DNA of 64,000 nucleotides from contig CM056562.1 of the NCBI GenBank assembly GCA_029721515.1, positions 3,093,593-3,157,592 on the forward strand, written 5' to 3'. Of the stretch, positions 26,540-40,500 are shown piece after piece. How positions within the stretch are numbered: position 1 is the stretch's first letter; the number at the start of each line of letters is the position of its first letter. The position numbers and the translations under genes were made by a program. The notes beneath the pieces were generated by a model. The model made no database searches. It was not told where the DNA came from and was given only the letters and a program-made list of their open reading frames with translations. The DNA comes from Synanceia verrucosa (lineage: Eukaryota > Chordata > Actinopteri > Perciformes > Synanceiidae).

Positions 26540-29500
26540 TTGGGTGCACCAGTGCAGGCTTAACGATGTTAGGAGACCTGATCTTCCTTCACTGCAATTA
26601 GTTGTATAAAAATGTGTTTGGACTGTTATCAGAAAACAGTCAAAATGAGTTGGAAAATATCTGCAAATTTCTAATATAGTGCATCGTTAGACCAGATTAT
26701 CATAATTCATTAAAACGTGTTCATAGGAGTCAATCAGAATAACATTTGCAGTTCACTGGAGATAATGTGAGACACCAGCAGGGACACTGTGAGCTCTTCA
26801 GGCACAGCAGTTTGTTACAACAGTCACCATATGAAATGCTGAATAGTAGAAGTAATGGAAAAGCACAATATGTCCCATGCTTGTTGACTTCTAATGGACT
26901 CCACTCCAGTAAAATACTTAGCTATTTGTGAGTGAAATACAGGAGGAAGAAGCGTGTGTTGCGGACAAAGTAGTACCTTGATTCGTTTCTGCAGTGAGCT
27001 GATGTCAGGCCTCTCATTGCTGCTGCTGTCCAGATGCCTGAGGACAAAACACCAGCACGCTGTGAGCCCAGCCCCATTCAAAACGTCCACATTAAATATA
27101 TCACGCTGTCTGATTAATTTTTGGTGGTGTCGTCGAATGGGATCCGATCACCACCAAAAATTAATCACTTTTAAATTAGGCCACTTCGGACCAACCCTGA
27201 AAATTTTGTCAAAATCCGTCCACAACTTTGAGTTATTTTGCAAACCAACATACAAATAAACAAACCCTGGTGAAAACCTCCTTAGCAGAAGTAAAAATAT
27301 CTGACTTAAAAAAAACCTTGTGTGCGCCTGTCACTGTGCAATTTCCCTTTATAAATCCAGAATGAACTTGGAATAATGACACCCACAATGCCAAGAAACG
27401 AGGCTGTTGATCAACCAAGAAAAGGGAACTTTTCTGTTACAGGTGAATACCACTGGAATCTATAAGTGTGAAGTTAAATGATAATGATGATCAAGTTTGT
27501 CTGATAAATGTGACAGCGTGGAATAGTTTAAAGCAGGAACAGTGGTGAAGTGGACAGACACCTGCCAGCCAATAAAAAAAACAGGACTTCTACAAAAAGT
27601 AATCCTGTATGTATGTGACGTAAACATACAGATATTATTTCCATCCACACTGGATTATTTACGAACTCCATAAGCTTGAAAAGCATCTCCTCTCAAGCCA
27701 TTTAGCTGGAGAAGGATACATCTGAGTGTGGACTGAAAGCTTTATGTTAGGAACTAATTTTAGAAATTCTTCTTGTACTGTACTTTTTGGAAAGAAATCA
27801 CCACAGGACACAGCGAGCAGTCGACTTGAAGAAAGAGGAACTCACTTGTAAAGCTCTGCCAGGAAGCAGTCCAGAGACTGAAGTTCCTCAAATATGGCTG
27901 AAAAACAACATTTAAAACACTTTTAATCCTCGCTAAGTGAATTATTCAAGAGTCACTTTGATGCATTTAAAAGCTTGAGAAACACAGACCACTGAAAAAT
28001 AAAACAGTCCCATTCTCTATCATGTGTGGTGACGTAACCCCCCAATAAACCCATCTAATCATCAGTTAACAGTGAACTACCACTGCTGCGTTCATAATAT
28101 CACTATTAATGCTTTTATTACAAGTTCAATAACTTCATTTCTGATCAAGTCAGATCAAAACAGCTTTCAGGCCTTGTTGCTGCTCAATAACACTGTTGGA
28201 ATGCACTAAAGTGGCAGTTATAAAGTGTGTATATATATGTGGATCTCACAGCTCTTGTCAGTCCACACATGTAGCTCCTGGGCCAGCTCAGGGATCACCA
28301 GAAAGGTCCTCCAGCCCTGACGCTTCTTGGATTTGAGGATGTCACCAAAAATGTGGTCTCCGATGTAAATGATGTCCTTCCCTTTGGCACCCAGCAGGTC
28401 ACACACTATGTCTGAGGAACCTGGGAGCACAAATTATGATGCATGATGGGAATTTTATTCACAATACAAGCCCTTTTCATATCCATGGCTCAGCTGGACT
28501 TCTTCATCAGCAGCAACTTAATATGACTTAAGGCGGCTGTATACTTGCCGTGTATGCTAGCACACGCACAATCGTGACGTCAAAATGATGTGCAAACACA
28601 TCACGCGTCTGCTTGTCACATACATGATAAAATTTCTGTCTTGCACCAAACAGGAAACACAGGAAGAGGATGGCCACACTGGAACCCAAGCTGAGTGTTG
28701 TCTTCTTCTGCTTCGCCGGGGGGTTGTGGATGTGTTTTCACAACAGTGACACCTCTGTTTGGGAGAGGATTGCAACTACGGCCACGTCTGTCGTGCGGCA
28801 GTATATATGGTTTGAGCGTGCTGATGATGTCATCAACTGCATGTGCACAAGCAGACACGGCGAGTATACGGCCAGCTTTAATGCAGACGCTGAACTCCAA
28901 ACCACAGAGATCCAGTTAGAAGAGAGCAGAATGCACACATCATCTGTCTCTCTGGTCTAGATGCTGCTTTTACACAACTAGAAGTGTTACGCAGGTGTGC
29001 AGCATGTTACCATGACAATCTACCTCGATAAGAGGTAAACCACCATAGGAGGACTGAAGAACCAGGGTTAATGCAGTACCCTGAGGCCCTCCATTACTGG
29101 TAGTACCAGCTGAGTTATTCAACCTGCTTACAAGCACATTCACATAAAAGGGTTGTTTGCAGCATATGACCAATCACAAATATAGACAAGTCTACTGTCA
29201 GCTGAGTTTAACACTTAATTCAGACTAGAGGATCACAGCTGCAGCTGACAAATGAAGGAAGGACAGAATTACAATATTATTGCTTTTCCATGCAAAGCAC
29301 AAGAAGATCTGACTATAATTACTGTGTGTTTCTGTAAATGCATATGAATATTTCATTTCTTAAAGCCAAGTTTCATATTTACCTCCAGAGTAAACAATAC
29401 CATGCTGCAGAGGTCCTGTGTATGTGCCAATCTTCAGCCGGCCTGTGGTCTGGAAGACATGGAGACCAGATGAGTGAAAAAAGTGACTGATCCAAAACTT

Positions 29501-32500
29501 TTTAATCCTCCTGCTGAGTTTGCTTCATGTGTTAATCCACAATAATACATATATCATCACCTAATGTTGTGTTAGACCCTTTTAGCAACTCTACTTTTAC
29601 AAATTTCAAAAACTTCTGTTTGCTATTTATGGCCTTTAGGCCTCACTGAGCTGAGCAGCTTGTTTTTGACTAATAAAGAGCATAAAGATTTTTAAATTTT
29701 GTAAAACATACTCTAATGAAACATACTATGCTATTTATCACATACTTCTTTGAGTCAAAGTTTATCTGTTTTGAAACCTAATTTCTAATATTTAAATAGT
29801 CACACAAAATAGCATGTGTTGTGCTCTGAGTCTGATTATTATATTGCTATATATCTGTTGAATATTCTAAATACATAATATCTTTCGGTGCAACAACGTG
29901 TAACAACAAATGTGCAATAATGCCATTTCTGAAACTTAGCAATAACTGTGCCTTACTACTGTAAATAGTATGTTTAATATTTCTTACAAAACTTTGTCTT
30001 TCTGTTTTATTTTTGAATATCTATTTTTTACATTTGACTGAGCATCATGTGGAGCAGAGCTCCTACCTTTGTTGTATGCAACCTCATATAATGACAATAA
30101 AGGCTTTTTTATTCTGATTTGATGATTCTGATCGAGGGATGATCAAGGGCCTCACATACAGTATACTGTCTGTAGCTTTATACACCAGATCTGCAGCAAA
30201 AGTTTGATGTGCTATAGCCACAGTGATCTATGATGTGGTTGTTTGTGAGAACAGAATCTGATGAGGTTTTACACACCAACCCACTCATTCATTGACCAGT
30301 ATCACAGCAGCTGTAGAAAAATAAAACACCCAGACCGTGATGAAAACGATCAAAATGTTATGTCAACCAAACTCAATGAACTACATTATTCATTGATGGT
30401 GCTGGTGTGCTTTTTCGTCCTCAGTCTTCTTCAGTTCACACTCACAGTGTCGACCTGTCGCAGCACCGTTCCCTCTCCAAAGAACACAGGCTTGCGGGCG
30501 TCCACCAGGATCAGGTCAAAGTAGGACTTCCAGGGTCGGTGGGGCGTCCCCGGCTGCAAAACATACACAACCACATCACTTTGCATAATTTCAATATTTG
30601 CATCCTGCTTTTTGTTAGGAGTTAAAGAGCTCATAATTCCTTCTCTGTTATGTCTATTTATACTGCAGTGAGAACATCCTCTTCAACTAACTGTACTTAT
30701 TTAAGTTTCACAGCAAAAACGTCATTTTACGTTACACTTGAACACATCACGATAACGTTAGAACATAGCTTCAGCCCAGAACTCATTTTCACTGAACAGA
30801 GCACATGTAAACCAATGACTACTCCTGTTGCTTAGCTCTCTCCCTGCTGCTTTCAACACAGCATAATGAATTTACTGTCATAAACACGGTAACCACAGTA
30901 TCGCCAGGTATCCAAATGCATCCATATTATCTACCTATGGACAGTATAACATGCACTTTTTGTCCTCCCAAATTATGAAATGAATCCATGAGTCAATCTG
31001 GCAGGAAACCACAGTGACAATCTGCTGGAATGAATAAATTATACCGGTATATTTGATATACACTCCTGCCTAATATACAGCATTCTTGCACCATTTTAAA
31101 AGTCACATTAAATACGTTTAAAGACCTTTTTAAGACCTCAACAAATATCATTAAATACCAAAAAATGTCATAACAATTTCTTTGGTAGAAAATACTCAAT
31201 TCATTGTAGGGCCTCACCAATATGGAGTGTTTGAGGCTGATGCCGATATTGATACTTAGCAGGAAAAAAAAATCTGATAACCGCTTAATCTCAGATAATA
31301 TTTTTTTTTTCAGCCCTTTAACACTTGCAACAATGATATAAATTGAAAGCATAATACTTCACAAATCAACTCATGCACAATTGCAGTAAATGAAAAAAAA
31401 AATAGCTACATCAAATTTACAGTAAATATTCAGACAATTTAAGGCCTTAATTACCCAGATTTTAATTTAGACATTTTAAGGAACCACGGGAACCCAGAAA
31501 AAGTGCTGTTCCCCCGTGTGACCTCTGACCCCTGAAGGTTTATTCTGTGGTATGTGACTCTTTTCTCTGTTCAGCAGCATTAACTTCTCTGCTCTGTTGG
31601 ATCAGACCACCAGGACCAGCCTTCACTCTCCACCTTCATCACTGATCCTTGTCCTCTCATGACCCTGTCTCTGGTTCACCACTGGTCCTTCCTTGGACCA
31701 CTTTTGATAGATCCTGACCACTGCAGACCAGGAACAGACCACCAGAGCTGGAGATGCTCTGATCCAGTCCTCTAGACATCACTGTTTGCTTCTTGTTGCC
31801 AAACTCATGAAAAATCCTGATGCTGGAACATTTTTCCTGCTTCTAACATCAACTCTGAGGAACATTTGATGCCTTATATATCCAGGAGTCATGATGAAGA
31901 GGTGATCAGTGTTATTCACTTCACCTGTCAATGGTCATGGTGTTATGCCTGATCAGTGTAAAGCAATAGTTCCTAAACCTTTTCTGCAGGGCTCCCCTGT
32001 TGTTGATAGAAAATATTAACGTGCCAGTGCTGAACCATGCATCTTTGATATTTAGCTTCTCCACACACCCTCTTCTATCAATATGTTTATAGAAACAGCC
32101 TTGTGCCACTGCTGTTTGCAACTGTGGGAGTTGTGTCTAAACAGTGAGATGAACAGACACACACACAGACGGACAGTTGTTGTCATTAAATCATTGTGTT
32201 ACCTTTGGGCCATGAGGAAAGTCAAACAGGTAGGTCATGATTTTCTGAAAGAAGACAGGAGAGGATTTTTTATAATAATAACAGAAGAAGGGAACTCTAC
32301 TTCATCATTTAGATCACCTGGCATTATTACTTTGTTATACAGCTGAACAAAATGCAACATAGTAGGGCTGCAACTCATGATTATTTTTAATAGTCGATTA
32401 ATCGGTGATGAAATGGATAAAAAAAAAAAAAGCATTTCCTACATGAACATCCCAGAGATATTAAAGTAATAAATTATGAAGAATTGAAAAAAACTAAATG

Positions 32501-35500
32501 TGGATGTCAAATAGCTCATAAAAAACATTTAAAGGTGCGGATCACTGCAGTGAAGCCGTCATCTTCAGCCATTGGTAGAGGTGACGAGCACGTAGAGGAT
32601 GCCATCTGTCAAGATGACAGCTTGTTGTGTTGTACATGCTGTATTTCCCATCAAACAGCCTATCATGGTTTTAAAAAACAGACTCTACTCCATATGAGCC
32701 ACACTGTGCTCTTCTTCTGTGGTGTTTTACAGCAGCGTACTTCCTCAGTGAGCTCTGTGACATGGTGGTGACTGACGTATTGATCACGTGACAATGAATC
32801 AATAACGAAATGTGTTGCCAACACTTTAAATAATCGATTTTATCGATTCATTGTTGCAGCCCTAGAACATCATACATTCTGATAGTATAAAGACAGCAGG
32901 TTCTGGTTTACTTTATTGTTTAGTAACACTTTACTGTAAACTTTCTTCTCACCTCTGTGTATTTGTAATCACTGTTGGTGGCCAGAAATACTTTGGCTAC
33001 TTCATTCATGCGACTGAGGAGGAGAGGAAGCTTCGGCTTGATGGAGGAAAAACAATAACGACATCAACAAAAACTAAACAGCAAAACGGTGAGACACAGT
33101 AAAATAGTTCTTCTTTAGTTCAAATAAGTATAGCATGTGTGTGTATGTGAAAGTAGCCCATGTTATGCTGGTTTACTTACATCCTTTACCACATATTTCT
33201 CCAGGTTTTCAACTGTTTTTTCTTTTAAGGATCCCTGTTAAAAGAAACAGCAATGGAGGACTGATGGCTGTGACTGGACTGACTGCAGGACATGGAAACA
33301 GGCTTTGTGTGGAAAAGCACTTGACTCTACCTTGAAATGAACCCAGTCCACGCCGTCTCGGACATCCTGGAACATGCTCTTATAAGACATGAAAAGGTCA
33401 CCGTCTTTGAAGCCAGTCTCACAACTATGAAGAGAGTTAAAGTCATGTTAATCTACATCCTGCAGGCAATTTCTGACACTGTAAATCCACTGATACTCTG
33501 AGCATGATTGTCATTTAACAGGCTCTGATTCAGAGAGTCTCACTCCTAGCAGACATACAGCAGTGACTGTGCAGTACCTGGAGTATCTGGAGCAGTTACT
33601 GAAGAAATCAACCAGGCAAGCAAAGAGGTAGGTTTCTGAGGAGAACAATGAAGAGCAGAACCAGTGAGAGTGACTGTAGACCTGAACATGAACACACTGT
33701 ATTACTAGAAGACGTTTTAACGTTGGCAAAACTTCATTGGCTGATGTTAGGGGTTCACATTTGTTTTGTTTTCAGGAAATTCCACATCAGTAAGTGCCGT
33801 GTCAGCATACTGGAGCTCTGAAATTACCGTAACCCATATAATATCACATAGATAACAGGTAACGTTGCTAACCTGCTTGTTATCTGTTGGAACTGAAGGG
33901 ATATAAAATTGTCTTTTTAGTAGCACCAGTTATTATCCATCATTAGGAAGCATAAATTGCAGGTAGGTATTTGATACTGATAATTGATAATAAGTGTTCT
34001 GTTACCAGGCAGGTTGAAGAGTGTGTTGAGGATGTAGAAGCGGTCTGTGTCTCCACGCTGAATGAATTTGTTGGGGTACATCTCTCTGATGTCAGGTCTG
34101 TGCAGGGGTACAAGCATACAGGAGGCTCTGAGACATGAGCTGTACCAGGTCATTGTTAGTATTACACTGAACTGCATGTCTAAGAGCTGCGGCTACAGTG
34201 GTCAGACATGTCGATATTTCCACTAGCTCAAAGCTACACTTCTATAGTCTTGTTTACTGTGGCGGTATGTTTGCCACATTCCTTAGTGAACAAAGGCCGA
34301 TTTTGAGCACAGACATATATTCTGTGCTTAACTCCTTCAGTGCCAGCCATTTTATAAAACAGAAAGTGCATTGTGCCAGTGTTTTGTTTTGTTTTTTTGC
34401 TCATTTTAAGTCATATTTCTAGACCCACAGAATATTTTGTAACATGTCTCTGAATGGAGAGTCTCTCTTTCACTTGAGCTATTCAGTGTTTTCAGAGTCA
34501 TAGTACAAAATATTCTGTGGGTCATGAAAGATGACTGAAAATGGCTAAAACACTGGCACAAGGCACTTCAGTTTTTATAAAAGGGCTGGCACTAAATGAG
34601 TTAATTTTGCCTTTACTTATGTTATCTGCACACATATAATGCCATAGTTTATGAGTAATGTCAAGGACACTACTGCAGGTGTATTGAACTGTGTAGATGA
34701 CTGTGTGTTATTTATAGATGTGACAGACTATGTTAACAGCTCAGCAGCAGTGGTGGAACTCACCCCCTGACAAAGTTGAATCCGTGCACACACACCAGGA
34801 TGTTCCCATAGGCGTCCACCTTCAGCAGGTTGCCATACATTGTGTCAAACACCAGACCTCTGAGCAAAATGGAGACACACAGTCAGAGACAGAAAGCAGA
34901 AAACTGGTATTCAAACTGAAGATGATTTAGAAAGAGATTTGTGAACCAGCCTGGTGGGAAAGGAGGGGTCATAGACAAAGTTTAGCAGTTCTTGTGGATA
35001 TCCAATGGACACCAGGCGCTCCACAGTCAAGTCGAAGCCCAGAGACTCATACTCAGGAGATTTATACACTAGAGAGATGGACAGGGAAGGAGACAGGCTT
35101 CTGGTTATATGGAGAATTTAGCAAAGTCTTCCATTTACAACAGTTTGTTTCGAAAAGAATCTTTACGCCGTGGACTCTTCAGGTATGCTGGGAATCCATA
35201 CAGAGTGATGCATCAGAATACAGGAATATAGAGGAGGGAGTGGGAAGATGACCATTTGTTACCTCATACATGCAGCCAACTGCCTGTATCAGATGTGCAC
35301 ACTGTTTCTGAAGCAAAAACCATTTTGATTTACAGATGATGAATATTGGCACATGCTAGTATCAGCTGATGAAAACCCATACAGCTCTAACAGTTGTTCC
35401 CACCTCCTCCTATAGTGGTGAGTGGAATTACTGTCCTGACAGCCTCCAGGAATATCCTCACATGGAGCCGGAAGGAGCAGTGTGGGTTACAGTGGGAGTG

Positions 35501-37468
35501 AACCAGGAGGAGGACTGTCCTCTGTACCCACTATGTTCACACTTTGACCACAAAGACCAACAACTATCAAAGCAAGGGAAACTCTATGAAATTTGGTCTC
35601 ACTTTTTGATTTATATAAAAGAAGGAAACATGACATATACACTGATCATTCATGACATCATGACCTATATACATATACATACATATACACTATATTGCCA
35701 AAAGTATTCGCTCACCCATCCAAATAATCAGAATCAGGTGTTCCAATCACTTCCATGGTCACAGATGTATAAAATCAAGCACCTAGGCATGCAGACTGCT
35801 TTTACAAACATTTGTGAAAGAATGGGTCGCTCTCAGGAGCTCAGTGAATTCCAGCGTGGAACTGTGATAGGATGCCACCTGTGCAACAAATCCAGTCATG
35901 AAATGTCCTCGCTCCTAAATATTCCACAGTCAACTGTCAGCTGTATTATAAGAACGTGGAAGTGTTTGGGAACGACAGCAACTCAGCCATGAAGTGGTAG
36001 ACCACGTAAACTGATGGAGCGGGGTCAGCAGATGCTGAGGTGCATAGTGTGAATAGGTCACCAACTTTCTGCAGAGTCAATCACTACAGACCTCCAAACT
36101 TCATGTGGCCTTCAGATTAGCTCAAGAACAGTGCACAGAGAGCTTCATGGAATGGGTTTCCATGGCCGAGCAGCTGCATCCAAGCCACACATCACCAAGT
36201 GCAATGCAAAGCGTCTGATGCAGTGGTGTAAAGTACGCCACCACTGGACTCTAGAGCAGTGGAGACATGTTCTCTGGAGTGATGAATCACACTTCTCCAT
36301 CTGGCAATCTGATGGACGAATCTGGGTTTGGCGGTTGCCAGGAGAATGATACTTGTTGGACTACATTGTGTCAAGTGTAAAGTTTGGTGGAGGGTGGATT
36401 ATGGTGTGGGGTTGTTTTTCAGGAGCTGGGCTTGGCCCCTTAGTTCCAGTAAAAGGAACTCTGAATGCTTCAGCATACCAAGACATTTTGGACAATTCCA
36501 TGTTCCCAACTTTGTGGGAACAGTTTGGAGCTGGCCCCTTCCTCTTCCAACATGACTGTGCACCAGTGCACAAAGCAAGGTCCATAAAGACATGGATGAC
36601 AGTCTGGTGTGTGTTATGGATTTTTTCTAAATTGAGGAGTTCCTAGGGTTGGCTAGTGTCCTTTTTTACAGCAGTAAATCTTTAAACTGTCCCTCCAGAA
36701 TGCAGGGTTGAAGCACAGTGTCTCAAGGAAAACAGATGGCTAGTTATCGCTGAGTTGACTTGGTAACCAAGGTCAGAGGAGTCTGCCAGCGTTGGCCCTT
36801 TGATAAGGCCAATGGCTGAGTGTCAGCAAGACAGCAGGCGCCACTGTTAGTTCAGAGCTTAGAATCAGCATGCCCTGACTGTAACGCTACTCAAGAATAA
36901 TGTAAGTAATATACTTGTACTTAACTGGGTGTTAGTTTATAAGGCTGAGCACCATAGGGGAAAGCTGGAATATCAGCGGACTCAGCTGTATGGTTGTCCA
37001 CGACAAAGTTCATATTCCTCCTGATATATCAGAATCTTCAATAAATATTACTTCTTTGATCAACTGCAGAAGGCTCCTGGGTGCATCCATCTCCCATCAC
37101 TGACTGTTCAATATTTTCCACGACAGTGTGGATGAACTTGACTGGCCTGCACAGAGTCCTGACCTCAACCCGATAGAAGACCTTTGGGATGAATTAGAGC
37201 AGAGACTGAGAGCCAGGCCTTCTCGTCCAACATCAGTGTGTGATCTCACAAATACGTTTCTGGAAGAATGGTCAAAAATTCCCATAAACACACTCCTAAA
37301 CCTTGTGGACAGCCTTCCCAGAAGAGTTGAAGCTGTTATAGCTGCGAAGGGTGGACCGACCTCAAATTGAAACCTATGGATTAGGAACGGGATGTCACTG
37401 AAGTTCATATGAGAGTCAAGGCAGGTGAGCGAATACTTTTGGCAATATAGTGAATGTATGCATGTATG

Positions 37469-37524
<56 letters not shown>

Positions 37525-40500
37525 CATACATACGTTTTCTACCACTTATCCTCACATAGGTTCGTGGGGGGGCTGGAGTCTATCCCAGCTGTCTTATGGT
37601 GAAAGGCAGGGTACACCCTGGACAAGTCTCCAGTTCATCACAGGACACATAGAGACAGACAACCATTCACACTCACACTCACACCTACGGTCAATTTAAA
37701 TTAGACAATTAACCTAATCCCCATGCATGTTTTTGGATGGTGGGAGGAAGCCGGAGTACCCAGAGAGAACCCACGCAGACACAAGGAGAACATGTAAACT
37801 CCACACAGAAAGAATTGAAAGGATTGAACCCGGTACCTTCTTGCTGTGAGGCGACAGTGCTAATCACTACACCACCGTGCCGCCCACATATATACATATA
37901 TATATACATAAAATTTCAATTACACAATAGGTCTACAGATGTGTGAGGAATATGAATCAAGTGCATAAAGTATATCCTTTCATCCTTTCATTCATTCACT
38001 GAAGTGTATCAGTGAAACAATAAGTGCCACGGTATTCAGAGTCTCTGTTACTAGCTGCCATACTTTGACCTTTAGTGTTTATCCAGGCTGATACCACAGG
38101 GCTCAGGGTGAACCTACCTGCCAGAGTGTAATCCATATCAAAACCAAAACACTTGATCTTCTCCATGGCCAAGCTTCGGTTGACAAACACTCTGGAAGGA
38201 CAGAACAGTGGAAGGTTAATCAATACATGTGAACAAACATTCAAATGAAATGCTGCACTGCTTTCTAAAGCATGCTTCTACTGTATCATAGTAGTGTATT
38301 AATAGAAGACAAATCGGTCTCAGGGGAGATTTGAGCTACAACAGGAACAACTAAAGAGCATTTCTGACTAGCAACAGCTCCTTGAGGTCACACTGTGATG
38401 AAGGCAGACAGTCACTGAAATAAAACAAACACAACACCAACACATATGCAACTCCACTGGAATTAACCCCTTGTAAACCTGCCAGTAGCTTACAGTTTCA
38501 CTTCAAATGGGAGCTACATTTAAAACACCTTTCCTCAAGGTCTAAATCAACAGCAAGCATTTTCTGACCAAGCTGTTCTATTGACTCCCTGACAGGAAGT
38601 GCCCACTGTGGACCTCACCATGATCAATATACCACCAATATTTATGTTAATGTGACATTATCCAGGACGTGCCACTGGAGATATCACTAGCTGGGAGGCT
38701 GGTTTGCTACGATTCACGAGCTCTCCAAGCTTTTTAGCAACAATTCCCTCTGAAACTATGTCGATACTAAAGACTCACTTTTTGATGAGTCTGTCTTCAA
38801 GAGTGATTGACTATACATACTCAGAGAAACCTGTATTTCCATCAGCCACCATTAAAAAGCAAGTCAAACAGAACTTGCTGGTCTGAGAACTATTATTATT
38901 CACCATCATATATATTCATTGTGTCATTGTGTTAACAGAAAAGGGATCTATATACCCTTTTTGTCAGCATCATGACTGTGTCGCACTATTAAGCAACCAC
39001 CAGTCACTAGTGTTCTTCTTCCTGTGTGGTTGAGACAGAATCAAGCTGTCACATAACATTTGAGATGACAAATTGTTACCAAGGCGATAGTGAGACTCAA
39101 TATTTGTGAACAAAGGAGAGAAAATGTTGCTGGTAATTCAACCTTCTGCTCCCTGTAGCCGTGAGCTATTAGCAATGTTTTCTCCATCTCCATGTCTGAA
39201 ACACTTGAATATTCTGAATATTCTACAACTCTCTTTTTGACAGGATCGTCAACTCTAGGCATCTGAAAATGATACGCCATCAAATCAAGCCAACAAAACC
39301 TGCCAGCCAACATTAACTAATGATTCTGCTTCCACTTTACTCTCTACCAGCACTCTGTTTAATAACACAAAAAGGGTCTAAAGACACAGACAAGAATACC
39401 ATCATCATGATTTGTAGATACTGTATATGTGTCTGCCCTCACATTCATTCTATTGTATTTTTAGCACCACAATCTTTCTCATACGTTGCCACCAAAATAA
39501 AACACTGTAAGCAATATAGAAATTATCATTTAAATATGGAAAAATACTAAGCTGAAATTAAACACTAAGCTTCCAGTTTGTTAGGCACAGCTAGTTAAAG
39601 CTAATCCAATACAAGTGTCCTGCAATGAATCCTCCTTCATGGGGCTTCTTATGTTCAGTTGGTTTTGAACATAGAAATAGGAGCAGATCAGACACAGAAC
39701 TGTTTTCTGCAAGCGTTATTATTGTTATGGTGACAACACACATCAGTGGGAGGTAAAGCGAGGTTGCAGATTGCCAGTATAACCAGTAGCTCTCTGAAGA
39801 AGGCTGTGAGGTGAGGTGGAGGGAACGTTAAGACCCAGCTGGCCACCAGCTCACTGTTCAGCTCAATTTCTGTAGCCTGTGTGACGCTAAAGCATGGCAG
39901 AAGTGGGAAGCTAGGCAGCTACACTGGTTGCAGAAAAAGAGCCAAACAAAGCTGTCTCAACTGCCGATAGCAATGTGCTTTCCTATGCTTTTTTAATAAT
40001 AATAATAATAATAATAATACATTTTATTTGTTAGGCGCCTTTCTTGACACTCAAGGTCGCCTTACAGTACAGATAAAACAAGAATGTAAACACAGATGTA
40101 TGGATGAAGCGTTAACTGTTAAACTTGACTCAGTTATTCTGGCTCCCTATGCTTCATAACGTAATATTGTTACTACAAAACTTATCAGTGAGTTCATGAC
40201 TTATCGGAGGTGGCCCAATAACAACAGCACAAATAAAAAGGGCATTGCTCTGGCCATCTTCCTACGTTGATTTGGATTCAAATATCTACTCTTACTCTAT
40301 TTCTGTGGTGTTAATGAATTATCCTGCATTATCCTGAGAGATATGTTACTGATACATCGATAAAAACAGAATATTTGAATGTTTGACAAATGATTTAAAG
40401 CTACAGTTTGTAATCTTGGAGAGCTAGCAAGAGAGCTAGCATATTAGGCAACTCACAGACATGCTGAAATAACATCATATGTGCAACTGCTGCTTAGCAA

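Noticed and set aside
37709..37909. Frames over the SINE such as RHGGVVISTVASQQEGTGF
   Set aside because: The same peptide appears wherever SINE S1 occurs (also 47158, 57053), so it is repeat translation.
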